Positions 6,776 through 15,698 are shown, counted from the first letter of the stretch. The stretch is 64,000 nt of DNA from CAZMUQ01 sp964569845 (GCA_964569845.1 CAZMUQ010000001.1:1-64000); one strand, 5' to 3'. Numbers and translations: made by a program. The notes: a model not told the origin generated them from the sequence alone.

Positions 6776-8149
6776 TTAACCATAAAAAATGTTTTTCTCT
6801 GCATAATGAGCTATATCTTCAGCTATTATTCTTGCCTTCTCAACATTTTGATGGAAACCTACTGCTAAACCCATTCTTCTATGAGGATATGCTTTAGGCT
6901 TGCCAAAATACCATATATCTCCATGATAGCCTTTACGCTTTATAAAATCTTTAACATTGTTTAAACTCCAACCTTTAACTTCAACTTCATCCTTTCCATT
7001 AAAATCTGGTGCTAAAATTACATGTGCAACTCCGTAAACATCTTTTCTGCAAAAATCCAAATCTTCAGGATTAATTCTTAAGCCAAGGGTTGAATATAGA
7101 TGAAGGGCCCCCTCATCCATGTTTAACATCCAACGTGTAATCATTCCAGTATCATGAGGTCTGTTTGCAACTTCATTATTGTAAACTTTTCCATCTACAA
7201 CAAACTGTTCGATAGCAAAAACACCTAAACCTCCAATAAACTCAGCAATAATTTTAGCATATTCTCCGCACTTCTTTTTAACGTCATCAGGAATTGTTGC
7301 TGGAAGCCAGCTTTCATGGTAAGTTGCTCCAGGTCTTTTATGTTCAACTGGTGGCGGTAAACTTGTAACAATTTTACCGTTTTCATCAAAATGTCTAATT
7401 GCAAGTTGCATAATTTCTGTCCCTCTTTCCTTTAAATCTTGTAAAAACTTTTCAACAGTTACTTGTCCACCAAAACCTCTAGCATGCTCCCTAGCATAAT
7501 CATATGCTTTTTCTAAATCATCCCTATTTTTTACTATTGTTGTTCCATGTCCACTTGAAGTCATAACAGGCTTTACTATAACAGGTAATCCAAAATCTTT
7601 TGCAATCTTTTTAACTTCCTCCTCAGATTCTGCATAACCCCAGTCAACTCTTGGAACCTTTAACTTGTCAAACATAAGCTTTGTAAGATGTCTATCCATG
7701 CAAACTAGCGGCCCATAAGGGGTTGACATAACTTTATAACCTTCCTCAACACCAAGTTTATAGGCTCTAAAAGTATCTATCCTTTCTATTTCCAAATAGA
7801 TTACGTGAGGATGATCTGGGTTTGGAACATATTTTTTTATGTTTTTCTCAAGAATATCTCCATTAAGCATATCAAAGCACTCATAATAGTCTGCAACATC
7901 TTGAGCTGGGAAACCTTCATACCTATCAAAAACTACCGTTTTAACTCCTCCTTTAACTCCACCTAAGCATCTTTTAGCTGCAGTTAAAACAAGGTCTCCA
8001 AGTTCTCCTCCTCCAACAGAAATAAATGTAACAGGTTCTTTCAATTTAATTTCATCAAGAGGTGAAAGTTTTCTTTCATATTCATGTTTGTATTCCTCTA
8101 CTTCCTTTAAGATTTTAATTCTATCCTCAACCTTAAAATGAAACGTCAA
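6776..8149 (-). CDS. purT: Formate-dependent phosphoribosylglycinamide formyltransferase 2
   Basis: 457-residue ATP-grasp enzyme that would convert GAR, formate and ATP to formyl-GAR, the third step of IMP synthesis. N-terminal region has FISVGGGELGDLVLTAA (substrate-binding glycine loop). The ATP-grasp core includes GLPVIVKPVMTSSGHGTTI and the metal-binding/product region YNNEVANRPHDTGMITRW, the latter being characteristic of PurT over PurK. It is longer than bacterial PurT (about 390) through extra C-terminal sequence. It is physically apart from the main purine operon at 22-31 kb, which lacks any PurN, so it plausibly supplies the missing step. Divergent from hypE. Confidence 0.85.
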   Translation of the reverse strand: MTFHFKVEDRIKILKEVEEYKHEYERKLSPLDEIKLKEPVTFISVGGGELGDLVLTAAKRCLGGVKGGVKTVVFDRYEGFPAQDVADYYECFDMLNGDILEKNIKKYVPNPDHPHVIYLEIERIDTFRAYKLGVEEGYKVMSTPYGPLVCMDRHLTKLMFDKLKVPRVDWGYAESEEEVKKIAKDFGLPVIVKPVMTSSGHGTTIVKNRDDLEKAYDYAREHARGFGGQVTVEKFLQDLKERGTEIMQLAIRHFDENGKIVTSLPPPVEHKRPGATYHESWLPATIPDDVKKKCGEYAKIIAEFIGGLGVFAIEQFVVDGKVYNNEVANRPHDTGMITRWMLNMDEGALHLYSTLGLRINPEDLDFCRKDVYGVAHVILAPDFNGKDEVEVKGWSLNNVKDFIKRKGYHGDIWYFGKPKAYPHRRMGLAVGFHQNVEKARIIAEDIAHYAEKNIFYG

Positions 8150-8191
8150 CTATTTTCACTCTCCAGCTAAATTATGCACTAAGTCTTAATA

Positions 8192-8229
8192 AACCCTAAG
8201 TAAGAGTTTCCATATAATAATCTAGGGTT
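8192..8229. promoter_or_regulatory. Inverted repeat between divergent purT and hypE
   Basis: AACCCTA (8192-8198) and TAGGGTT (8223-8229) form a 7-bp inverted repeat around the AT-rich CATATAATAA in the 85-base gap between two divergent starts. The centre resembles a TATA element, so the repeat could be an operator controlling one or both genes. No regulator can be named. Confidence 0.3.
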
Positions 8230-8234
8230 AAGAA

Positions 8235-9281
8235 ATGGATAAAATTACCCTTGCTCATGGTGCTGGCGGAAGCATAATGCAAAAACTCATTAAAGAATAT
8301 ATCTTGAAAATCCTTGGTGGAAGCAATTTTGAGGTTCCTTTAGAAGCTTTAGATGATTCTGCTGTTGTTGATGGAGTAGTCTTAAAGAGCGATTCTCACA
8401 CAGTTAAACCATTATTCTTTCCTGGAGGGGATATTGGAAGATTAGCTATTAGTGGAACTGTTAATGATATTGCTGTTATGGGTGCTGAACCTATAGCTTT
8501 AGCTGCAGGATTTATTTTGGAGGAGGGTTTTCCAATATCAGATTTTAAGAAAATTCTTGAAAGTATGAAGGAAACATGTAAAGAAGCTGGTGTTTATGTT
8601 GTTACAGGGGATACAAAAGTTTTAGAGAAGGGTTCTCTTGATAAGTTTATCATAAATACTTCTGGTATTGGAAGAAGAACAAAGCTTTTAGATAAAAATT
8701 TTGAGGAAGTCAAGAAATACCGTAAAATAAGTTCACGCTGGCTTTTAGATTCAAATCTGCGTGATGGTGATAAAATAATCGTTAGTGGAACTATCGGGGA
8801 TCATGGTTTAGCCATCCTATCTTTTAGGGAGGGTTATAGCTTCAGTAATAAAATTGTTTCTGATGTTGCTCCATTAAATAAGGTTATAATGAAAATTTTA
8901 GAAGTTGGTGGTATTGTAAGCATGAAAGACCCAACAAGAGGGGGCCTTGCAAATGCATTAAATGAGTGGAGTGAAAAATCTAGAGTTGGAATTCTCGTAT
9001 ATGAGGAGCAGATACCTATACGTGAAGATGTACGTTCAGCATGTGAAATGCTTGGCATAGACCCATTAGAAGTTGGGAATGAAGGAAAAATTATTATAGG
9101 AGTTGTAAAGGAGAAGGCTGAAGAAATTTTAGAGGTATTAAGAAAAACGAAGGAGGGAAAAGATGCTCAAATTATTGGTGAAGTTAGAAAAGATTTTGAG
9201 GGAGTTGTACTTGAAACTGTTGTTGGTGGGAAAAGAATAATTCCTCCACCTGTAGGAGATCCTGTTCCAAGGATTTGTTAA
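8235..9281 (+). CDS. hypE: Hydrogenase maturation protein HypE
   Basis: 348 residues with an ATG start. PurM/AIR-synthetase fold: begins ITLAHGAGGSIMQKLI, has DDSAVVDG and KSDSHTVKPLFFPGGDIG for nucleotide binding, and MKDPTRGGLANALNEW. The C-terminus is PVGDPVPRIC; the terminal Cys of the PRIC tail is the residue carbamoylated by HypF and dehydrated to thiocyanate, the cyanide source for the Fe(CN)2CO centre of [NiFe] hydrogenases. It converges on hypD with only about 20 bases between stops, and completes the hyp set encoded on the other strand. Confidence 0.95.
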   Translation: MDKITLAHGAGGSIMQKLIKEYILKILGGSNFEVPLEALDDSAVVDGVVLKSDSHTVKPLFFPGGDIGRLAISGTVNDIAVMGAEPIALAAGFILEEGFPISDFKKILESMKETCKEAGVYVVTGDTKVLEKGSLDKFIINTSGIGRRTKLLDKNFEEVKKYRKISSRWLLDSNLRDGDKIIVSGTIGDHGLAILSFREGYSFSNKIVSDVAPLNKVIMKILEVGGIVSMKDPTRGGLANALNEWSEKSRVGILVYEEQIPIREDVRSACEMLGIDPLEVGNEGKIIIGVVKEKAEEILEVLRKTKEGKDAQIIGEVRKDFEGVVLETVVGGKRIIPPPVGDPVPRIC

Positions 9282-9302
9282 AATTAGGTTAGGTTTAAAT
9301 AA

Positions 9303-10400
9303 CTAAGAGTAATGTTTTTTCCTTCCATATCTAAATTGAATATTACATGACCCCTCAATAGAAACCATGCAAGGTCCAACAGGTTTTTCTGGGGTACAGA
9401 CCCTGCCAAAAAGTGGGCAATCCTCAGGATCTATTATTCCCCGCAGGATTTCACCACATCTGCAACCTCTAGTTTCTTTAAATGTTTCTTCCTTCAATAT
9501 ATCTAACTCATCTTCAAACTTTTTTCTTGCATCATATTTTTCAAACTTTTTTCTTAAAATCATACCTGACCCTTTTATGATGGGAAACCCACGCCAAGCA
9601 ATATCAAATGGCTTAAAAACTTCATCCATAACTTTTAAAGCTTTAGGGTTTCCTTCATACCTAACAGACCTTGTATATTCATTTTCAACTTTAGCTTCAC
9701 CATTTTTAATTTGTTTTGCAAGCATATAGACCGCTAAAAGCATATCTAAGGGTTCAAAGCCCGCAATAACTTGGGGAAGATGGTAAACTTTTGAAATTTC
9801 TTCATAAGGTTTAACACCGATTATTGTACTTACATGCCCTGGCTCAATAAGACCGTCAATTTTGATTTCTCCCATGCTAAGTAAAGCATGAAGAGCAGGT
9901 GGAATGTATCTATGGCAACTTAAAATTGAGAAGTTTTCTGGTGGTTCTTTAAGTATTGTTGCTGCTGTTGATGGTGCTGTTGTTTCAAAACCAACAGCCA
10001 TAAAAACAACATCTTTTTCCTTATTTTCTAAAGCTATTTTAACAGCATCTTCAATACTGTAAACGACTCTAACATCACAACCTTCAGCACGTTGAGCTAG
10101 AAGTGAACCTTTTAATGTTGGAGCTTTTGCAACATCTCCAAATGTTGCAATAATTTTGCCAGATTTAGCTAATACTATAGCCTCAGTAAACTCTTTTTCT
10201 GTTGTAACACAAACAGGGCATCCAGGTCCTTGCCTAACTTCAACTCCACAATCTTTAAGGAGATTATCTAAGCCGTAACGGATAATGGTATCTTGATGGG
10301 TTCCGCATACATGCATTATTCTAATGTTAAGCTGCATTTCTTTTAATTTCTTAATAATGCTTTTTGCAAATACTTTGCTCCTATACCCTGATAGGATTAT
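9303..10400 (-). CDS. hypD: Hydrogenase maturation protein HypD (non-standard ATA start proposed)
   Basis: HypD is the scaffold, with HypC, on which the Fe(CN)2CO group is built. Seen: IRIMHVCGTHQDTI with the active CGTH, GPGCPVCVTTEKE, MAVGFETTAPSTA, and C-terminal 4Fe-4S cysteines (ETRGCRCGEIL, DCPLFGRVC). The first ATG (10337) gives 344 residues, but the family's N-terminal helix (GYRSKVFAKSIIKKL, matching the usual YRS...K..EKI) is encoded upstream. That region reaches the hypA stop with no ATG, GTG or TTG. The best position is ATA at 10398-10400, a few bases after GGTGGTG and just past the hypA stop, giving 365 residues. Confidence 0.9.
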   Translation of the reverse strand: MILSGYRSKVFAKSIIKKLKEMQLNIRIMHVCGTHQDTIIRYGLDNLLKDCGVEVRQGPGCPVCVTTEKEFTEAIVLAKSGKIIATFGDVAKAPTLKGSLLAQRAEGCDVRVVYSIEDAVKIALENKEKDVVFMAVGFETTAPSTAATILKEPPENFSILSCHRYIPPALHALLSMGEIKIDGLIEPGHVSTIIGVKPYEEISKVYHLPQVIAGFEPLDMLLAVYMLAKQIKNGEAKVENEYTRSVRYEGNPKALKVMDEVFKPFDIAWRGFPIIKGSGMILRKKFEKYDARKKFEDELDILKEETFKETRGCRCGEILRGIIDPEDCPLFGRVCTPEKPVGPCMVSIEGSCNIQFRYGRKKHYS

Positions 10401-10401
10401 T

Positions 10402-10773
10402 TTACACCACCACTTTCATACTTTTAATGTTGCACTCTCTACCCTTAACAATTTTTACCTCTTTACCACATCTTGGGCAACTAAGAACTGGTAGAAGAAA
10501 GTGGTAAAGGTCCATATTTTTATGTTTAATTTCACCTTTATACCCGCAATTTTCACATTCTACTTCTACTTCTTCCTCTTCAATATGGAGTCTTGAACCT
10601 TCCATGATTGTTCCTTCAGTAAGCATTTCATAGTAAAATTTGATTTGCTCAATTCCTAAGCATGCAAGTTTACCTATAACAAGATGAACCTCTGAAACTT
10701 TTCTTGCATTATGTTTTTTTGCTTCTTCAAGTAAAAAATCTACAATCTGCTTTGTAACGTAATATTCATGCAA
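10402..10773 (-). CDS. hypA: Hydrogenase nickel-insertion protein HypA
   Basis: 123 residues. The N-terminus MHEYYVTKQIVDFL carries the His2-Glu3 nickel site of HypA. The zinc domain has CENCG (about 74-78) and CPRCG (about 101-105), separated by the longer insert common in archaeal forms. HypA works with HypB to deliver nickel to the hydrogenase large subunit, and in some organisms to urease. It lies between hypB and hypD on the same strand with short gaps, so co-transcription is very likely. Confidence 0.93.
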   Translation of the reverse strand: MHEYYVTKQIVDFLLEEAKKHNARKVSEVHLVIGKLACLGIEQIKFYYEMLTEGTIMEGSRLHIEEEEVEVECENCGYKGEIKHKNMDLYHFLLPVLSCPRCGKEVKIVKGRECNIKSMKVVV

Positions 10774-10784
10774 TTTCTATCCCG

Positions 10785-11453
10785 TTAAAGCTCTAAACAC
10801 TTGATAACTTCATCTATGCCTAAACCAGTTTTACAGCTTGTTTCCACAACTTTAACCTTAGGATTTATGGATTTTGCATCTTTAACAATTTTTTTAACAT
10901 CTACACCCATAATTTCTGCTAGGTCAATTTTATTTACCACAATAATGTCAGCTTCAAGAAATGTTAATGGATGTTTAATAATGACATGCTCTCCTTCAGT
11001 TACACTTACAACTACAACTCTTTTTTCAACTCCAAGCTTAAAATCAGAAGGACAAATAAGGTTTCCAACATTCTCAATAAATAAAACATTAACATTTTTA
11101 AGATCTATTTTCTCTATAGCCTTTCTTACAATATTTGCATCTAGATGGCATTCTTTACCAGTATTTATCTGTATAACTTTAACTCCATATTTGCTAATTC
11201 TTTCAGCATCTATAGTTGTTGCTAAATCTCCATTAATAACTGCTATTGAATATTTTCCATTTAAAATCTTAACAATATTCTCTATGAGTGAGGTTTTGCC
11301 TGAACCAACTGAACCCATAATATCAAAAGCTCTAACACCATTCTCCAAAAAAATTCTTCTATTTTCCTCAGCAAGCTTATTATTTCTTCTTATCAAGTCA
11401 AACTCAAAATCTACGGTTTTCTCCTCCTCAATTTTTAAAATATCCTTACTCAA
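10785..11453 (-). CDS. hypB: Hydrogenase nickel-incorporation GTPase HypB
   Basis: 222-residue SIMIBI-class GTPase with a TTG start. P-loop GSVGSGKTSLIE at about 47-58; NGDLATTIDAERI switch region; INTGKECHLDANIV with the Cys-His metal site at the dimer interface; FIENVGNLICPSDF; and VVNKIDLAE for guanine recognition. There is no N-terminal histidine-rich or CxxCGC nickel-storage tail. It drives GTP-dependent nickel transfer with HypA, encoded 12 bases downstream. Confidence 0.93.
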   Translation of the reverse strand: MSKDILKIEEEKTVDFEFDLIRRNNKLAEENRRIFLENGVRAFDIMGSVGSGKTSLIENIVKILNGKYSIAVINGDLATTIDAERISKYGVKVIQINTGKECHLDANIVRKAIEKIDLKNVNVLFIENVGNLICPSDFKLGVEKRVVVVSVTEGEHVIIKHPLTFLEADIIVVNKIDLAEIMGVDVKKIVKDAKSINPKVKVVETSCKTGLGIDEVIKCLEL

Positions 11454-11472
11454 ACTCTCACCAACCTTAAGA

Positions 11473-12516
11473 TTAAAAATACTTTTTAAGTGCTTTTGCT
11501 AAATCCTCCGGTATAATACTTATAACTGGCTGTTTAACAAGGAAAGGTAGAAACCATGAATCATTTATATAAAAACTTTTTATTCCAGGTCTTGCTACAA
11601 TACTTAAATTTACCCAGAAATATGGAGTTTCCCTATCAAGGGGCCCTGAATTTAACACAAACTGGAAGCTTGAGAAGTTTTTATCATTGTAAAACCTTAA
11701 AATTTTGCATATTCCCTCAGCTATATCCCTAAAATCTTCCCTGTTAAGTTCAGTAAAACTTGATTTCTTCCTTATAATACCTAGAACCTCATAATTTGAA
11801 ATGGGAGTAAAGGGAGCTAACCATTCCACATTCCCAGTTTTACCAATGTATCTTTCCCCTTTTTCCTTTTCAGTAGCAATAATTGTCTCCCAGAAATTTG
11901 ATGAGAACCTTTTATAGTATTCTTCGCTTGCATCTAAAATATCCTTTAAATTTCCAAGCGGAATTTCTGTTAACATAGCTTGCATGTGTGGATGAACAAT
12001 GCTTGAACCTGCTGAAGGTAGGTATTGTAATCCAGCGGTAATAAACCTTATAGATGATACACTTTTAACTTTTTCAGTAAACATTTTTATGGCTAGAAAG
12101 CCATCAACAAAAATATTCGGGGTAAATTCATCTAGATTTAAGTAATGTTTTTTTGTTAGGACAACCACAACACTAAACTCGCAGTAAGGAGCTATATTTG
12201 GAAAAAGGTAGGCTTCTCCAACACTAATTCTTCCTTCAGGAAGAATATTCTCTAAAAATTTTGGTGTAAACTTTTCAACTTTACCAGGACAGAAAAAACA
12301 TTTTTCTTCTGATTCTTTTGCAAGCTTTTCAAGAGAATCCTTATCTGCCATGTAAATCATTTTTTCTATTGGTCTTCCTGATTCTTTTAATACGAGGCAT
12401 CCTATTTTTCCAGTTAAAGGATTTATTCTATACTCTATAATTTTTGGTTCTACCTCAAAATTTTTTAGGGGGTTAAGTATTTTTGCCTCTTTTGTAAAAC
12501 TTTCAAACCTTAACAT
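11473..12516 (-). CDS. GalT-like nucleotidylyltransferase within the hyp operon
   Basis: 347 residues of the galactose-1-phosphate uridylyltransferase branch of the HIT superfamily. It has the Zn-type CFFCPG pair at about 73-78, KKHYLNLDEF as in GalT, and the catalytic SSIVHPHMQ (HxHxQ). The chemistry should be transfer of a nucleoside monophosphate through a His intermediate. Sugar genes are absent here; it sits in line between hypC and hypB. It may be a true GalT/ADP-sugar phosphorylase caught in the operon, or a protein linked to hydrogenase or cofactor metabolism. The fold is confident, the substrate unknown. Confidence 0.8.
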   Translation of the reverse strand: MLRFESFTKEAKILNPLKNFEVEPKIIEYRINPLTGKIGCLVLKESGRPIEKMIYMADKDSLEKLAKESEEKCFFCPGKVEKFTPKFLENILPEGRISVGEAYLFPNIAPYCEFSVVVVLTKKHYLNLDEFTPNIFVDGFLAIKMFTEKVKSVSSIRFITAGLQYLPSAGSSIVHPHMQAMLTEIPLGNLKDILDASEEYYKRFSSNFWETIIATEKEKGERYIGKTGNVEWLAPFTPISNYEVLGIIRKKSSFTELNREDFRDIAEGICKILRFYNDKNFSSFQFVLNSGPLDRETPYFWVNLSIVARPGIKSFYINDSWFLPFLVKQPVISIIPEDLAKALKKYF

Positions 12517-12551
12517 TTAAACCACATGGTAGTAGAGGTTAAATTAAACTC

Positions 12552-12773
12552 TTATTCCTCAGCCTCTAATATCTCACTCCAAATCTTAAGAGTTTCTTTA
12601 GCAGTTTCCTCATCTAAAACTTGGATTGCAAATCCAGCATGAACAATTACATAATCACCTATTTTAGCATCAACAAGCGAAATATTAACCTCCCTAACTA
12701 CACCTCCACCAAAATCAACTACTGCATGGTCTCCTTCAACTTTTAAAACCTTCGCAGGGATAGCTAAACACAA
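12552..12773 (-). CDS. hypC: Hydrogenase maturation chaperone HypC
   Basis: 73 residues, TTG start. The N-terminus MCLAIPAKVLKV contains Cys2, the residue that binds iron and pairs with HypD, followed by the OB-like barrel (VDFGGGVVREVNISLVD, IGDYVIVHAGFAIQ). Standard length for the family. It carries the Fe(CN)2CO moiety to the hydrogenase large subunit. Encoded between hypF and the GalT-like gene. Confidence 0.95.
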   Translation of the reverse strand: MCLAIPAKVLKVEGDHAVVDFGGGVVREVNISLVDAKIGDYVIVHAGFAIQVLDEETAKETLKIWSEILEAEE

Positions 12774-12844
12774 TCCACATCACAGGGGTAAATATCCTCT
12801 TAAAATGAAGAGGAATCTTAACCTTTAACTTTTTCTCCAAAAAT

Positions 12845-15112
12845 TTAACCTAAAAAGCTAGCTATAAAAGCTTGTCCTAATGAAATTCCCCCATCTCCAG
12901 CTGGAACTTTACTGTTAACTACAAATTTAAACCCTCTTTTTTCAACAATCTTCTTAATTGTTAAAGTTATATGTTTATTGTATGCTACTCCACCAGAGAA
13001 ACCTATAATCCTAACTCCCAATTCTTCAGCTTTCTCAATTGCTGCTTGAGCTAAACTTTTACTAATGTATTCTTGAGCAGAGTAAGCAAGATCCTTAGCA
13101 GAATATTTTCCAAGGTTTTCAAAAATTTCTAAAACAATATTTTCTGTGTTAATAATGTTACCATCTATTTTAGGTTCAACTTTAAGTATATCCTTACCGT
13201 TTAAAGCGTAAGATTCAAGCTTTATTGCAGGTTCTCCTTCATAGGTTCGTTCATAACATACTCCAAGTAATGCTGCAATAGCATCTAAAACTCTACCGCA
13301 ACTTGTGGTCCATGTAAATTTTCCAGTTTTAGCCTGCCTTATTATTATCTCTGCTTCTGCCTTTCCAAACGGCAAAAAACTTGATTTTGAGTAAATCCAA
13401 TCCTCAATTTTTGAATGTTCTCTTAAAATTCCTACAACCATTCTTAATGGGTAAAGTGTTGCCTTATCCCCTCCAATCATTGGTTGTTCTTGAAGATGAG
13501 TTAAACGTTTAATTTCACCCTCAACCCAATAAAGAATTTCACCACCCCATGCTTTTCCATCTAAACCATAACCAAAACCATCGCAAACAATGCCAATAGC
13601 TTCATCTAAACCATACTCTGCTACAAGCGAACCTAGATGAGCATAATGATGTTGAATAGGAAAAACTTCGCATCCAAACTTTTCAGCAAGCTTACTAGCT
13701 AAACTTGTTGTATTAAATTTTGGATGCAAATCACATGCAATATATTGAACTTTTACATTTGTTAAGTTTAGAAGATGAGTTACAGCATGCTCAAGGTAGC
13801 TTAAGGTTTCAACATTTTTAACATCACCAATATATTGAGTTAAGAAGGCTTTATCTTCATTTAATATGCATCCTGTAACATTTTCTTCAGCACCTAAAGC
13901 TAAAACAGGTTTTTTAACCCTATTTTTTAAAAATATTGGAGCTGGAGCGTAACCCCTAGATCTACGAATTATTGTAGGAATTTTATCATGAACCCTAACA
14001 ACGGAGTCATCACATCTTTGAGCAATCCTTCTATTGTGAAGGAGAAAGTAGTCAACTGTTGAACCCAGTCTTCTATATGCTTCCTCATTATCTACAACTA
14101 TAGGTTCACTTGGAGGATTTGCGCTTGTCATGATAAATGCTGGTTCTTTAACATTATCAAAAAGCATATAATGAAGACCTGTATAGGGTAACATAACACC
14201 AATATTATGGAGTTTTGGAGCAATTTCCTCAGAAAGGTAGTAATTATCGCTTTTTTCAAGTAAAACTATTGGTCTAATGTAGGATGTTAAAAGTTTTTCT
14301 TCCTCCTTGCTAACTTTAGCAAAAGTTTTCACAGCTTCAAGACTTTTAGCCATCACTGCAAACGGTTTTTGTGCTCGATGTTTAACTTTTCTAAGTCTAA
14401 TTATAGGCTCAGATTTTAAGGTTGAAGTTGCAATATGAAAACCTCCATTACCTTTAATAGCAACAATAAATCCTTCTTCTACAAGCTTTCCAGCTTCCCT
14501 AATAGGATCTTTGCACTCAACATTTTCCTTATCTTTTGTTGTTAAATAAACTCTTGGTCCACATGCATGGCATGCTATTGTTTGAGCATGAAAGCGACGG
14601 TTTAAAGGGTTAACATACTCTTCTTTACATTTTTCACACATCGGAAAATCTACCATTGTAGTGTTTTCTCTATCGTAGGGTAATTTTTCAATCACTGTAT
14701 ATCTGGGCCCGCAATCTGTACATGTGATAAAAAAATAATCATATCTCCTATTCTTTGAATCTTTTAATTCCTCTAAACATTTACTGCAGATCGATATGTC
14801 TGGCGGGATAACCAATCCTGAGAATCTTTTTTCCTCTAAACTTCTATATATCCTGAACTCTTTAAACTCGCCTTTATCTCTAGAAAATTTTACTTTTAAC
14901 TTGTAAATTTGTGCTAATGGAGGTTTTTCGCTTCTTATTAATTTTATAAAATGCTTAATGTTTTTTTTATCACCTTCAACAATAATTTCAACAGTTGCAT
15001 CTCCACAATTACGTACAAAACCCTTAAGATTCTCTTTTACAGCAGTTCTATAGATAAATGGTCTAAATCCAACACCTTGCACAATACCAGTAACAGTTAT
15101 TTCTGCACGCAA
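12845..15112 (-). CDS. hypF: Carbamoyltransferase HypF
   Basis: 755 residues, TTG start, first gene of the minus-strand hyp cluster. Domains in order: acylphosphatase (GIVQGVGFRPFIYRTA near residue 8); two Cys4 zinc fingers (about 108-190, including CSKCLEEL, CTDCGPRY, CEKCKEEY, CHACGPR); a YrdC-like domain (about 200-380, KHRAQKPFAVMAKS); and a Kae1-like carbamoyltransferase (EVFPIQHHYAHLGSLVAEYG, GIVCDGFGYGLDG, IIGFSGGVAYNKHI). It transfers carbamoyl from carbamoyl phosphate to the C-terminal Cys of HypE. Confidence 0.95.
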   Translation of the reverse strand: MRAEITVTGIVQGVGFRPFIYRTAVKENLKGFVRNCGDATVEIIVEGDKKNIKHFIKLIRSEKPPLAQIYKLKVKFSRDKGEFKEFRIYRSLEEKRFSGLVIPPDISICSKCLEELKDSKNRRYDYFFITCTDCGPRYTVIEKLPYDRENTTMVDFPMCEKCKEEYVNPLNRRFHAQTIACHACGPRVYLTTKDKENVECKDPIREAGKLVEEGFIVAIKGNGGFHIATSTLKSEPIIRLRKVKHRAQKPFAVMAKSLEAVKTFAKVSKEEEKLLTSYIRPIVLLEKSDNYYLSEEIAPKLHNIGVMLPYTGLHYMLFDNVKEPAFIMTSANPPSEPIVVDNEEAYRRLGSTVDYFLLHNRRIAQRCDDSVVRVHDKIPTIIRRSRGYAPAPIFLKNRVKKPVLALGAEENVTGCILNEDKAFLTQYIGDVKNVETLSYLEHAVTHLLNLTNVKVQYIACDLHPKFNTTSLASKLAEKFGCEVFPIQHHYAHLGSLVAEYGLDEAIGIVCDGFGYGLDGKAWGGEILYWVEGEIKRLTHLQEQPMIGGDKATLYPLRMVVGILREHSKIEDWIYSKSSFLPFGKAEAEIIIRQAKTGKFTWTTSCGRVLDAIAALLGVCYERTYEGEPAIKLESYALNGKDILKVEPKIDGNIINTENIVLEIFENLGKYSAKDLAYSAQEYISKSLAQAAIEKAEELGVRIIGFSGGVAYNKHITLTIKKIVEKRGFKFVVNSKVPAGDGGISLGQAFIASFLG

Positions 15113-15203
15113 AGTTATCTAACCATTAAATTAAACGAAAAGATGAACCTTCTCATAAAAGAGGAAAAATAGTGTGTAAAATTGGTTGATAGTTTGAGTT
15201 GAC

Positions 15204-15674
15204 TCATTTTATTATGTAAAGGTAAATTGTATGTTGACCTAAGTTTACAACTTTTACAGGTTTCCAACCAATAATTTCATAGTCATGAGAAACTACTCTA
15301 GCCCCCTTTTTAAGCTCACTTTCAAGTTTTGGTTTTAGACGTTCATTAGCTGAGGTTGTAAGGAATAAGGTGATAACATCAGCATCCTTTATTGGAACTT
15401 TGTAGAGGTCCCCATGGATTATTGTAATTTTATCCTCTAATCCAAGTTTTTTAATTTCCTCTTTGGATGTTTTAACAAGGTCTTCCCTTACCTCAACCCC
15501 TACAGCCTTTTTGATGCCAAACTTTTTAACAGCTGTTATTAGTATTCGCCCATCACCTGACCCTAAATCATAAAGTATATCATCCTCGTGTAGTTCTGCC
15601 ATTTCAAGCATTTTTTCTACAACTTCTAATGGTGAGGATATGAATGGAACGTAGACCATCCGCGCTCCCCGCAT
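15204..15674 (-). CDS. aKMT-like protein lysine methyltransferase
   Basis: 156-residue class I SAM methyltransferase closely resembling crenarchaeal aKMT, a broad protein-lysine methyltransferase that modifies chromatin proteins. Seen: YVPFISSPLEVVEKMLEMA, motif I ILYDLGSGDGRILITA, the acidic motif II VGVEVRED, and the family's SHDYEIIGWKP near the end. Start is ATG 15674 or ATG 15659, the latter behind GGGGAG. The first ATG lies inside a 27-bp palindrome shared with the divergent strand. It is separate from the hyp cluster upstream on the same strand by about 90 bases. Confidence 0.82.
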   Translation of the reverse strand: MRGARMVYVPFISSPLEVVEKMLEMAELHEDDILYDLGSGDGRILITAVKKFGIKKAVGVEVREDLVKTSKEEIKKLGLEDKITIIHGDLYKVPIKDADVITLFLTTSANERLKPKLESELKKGARVVSHDYEIIGWKPVKVVNLGQHTIYLYIIK

Positions 15675-15698
15675 TCTTACCTTATTAAGGTAAGAATG
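15672..15698. promoter_or_regulatory. 27-bp perfect palindrome at divergent starts
   Basis: Arms CATTCTTACCTTA (15672-15684) and TAAGGTAAGAATG (15686-15698) are exact reverse complements around a single central T. The minus-strand ATG of the methyltransferase is in the left arm and an ATG on the plus strand is in the right arm. The placement over a gene start suggests an operator for a dimeric repressor, or an RNA hairpin at the transcript start. Confidence 0.5.

Noticed and set aside
10801..11502. Long plus-strand open frame of 233 codons opposite hypB
   Set aside because: Its translation is a low-complexity, Ser/Leu/Thr-rich mirror of hypB, which has full GTPase motifs on the other strand.
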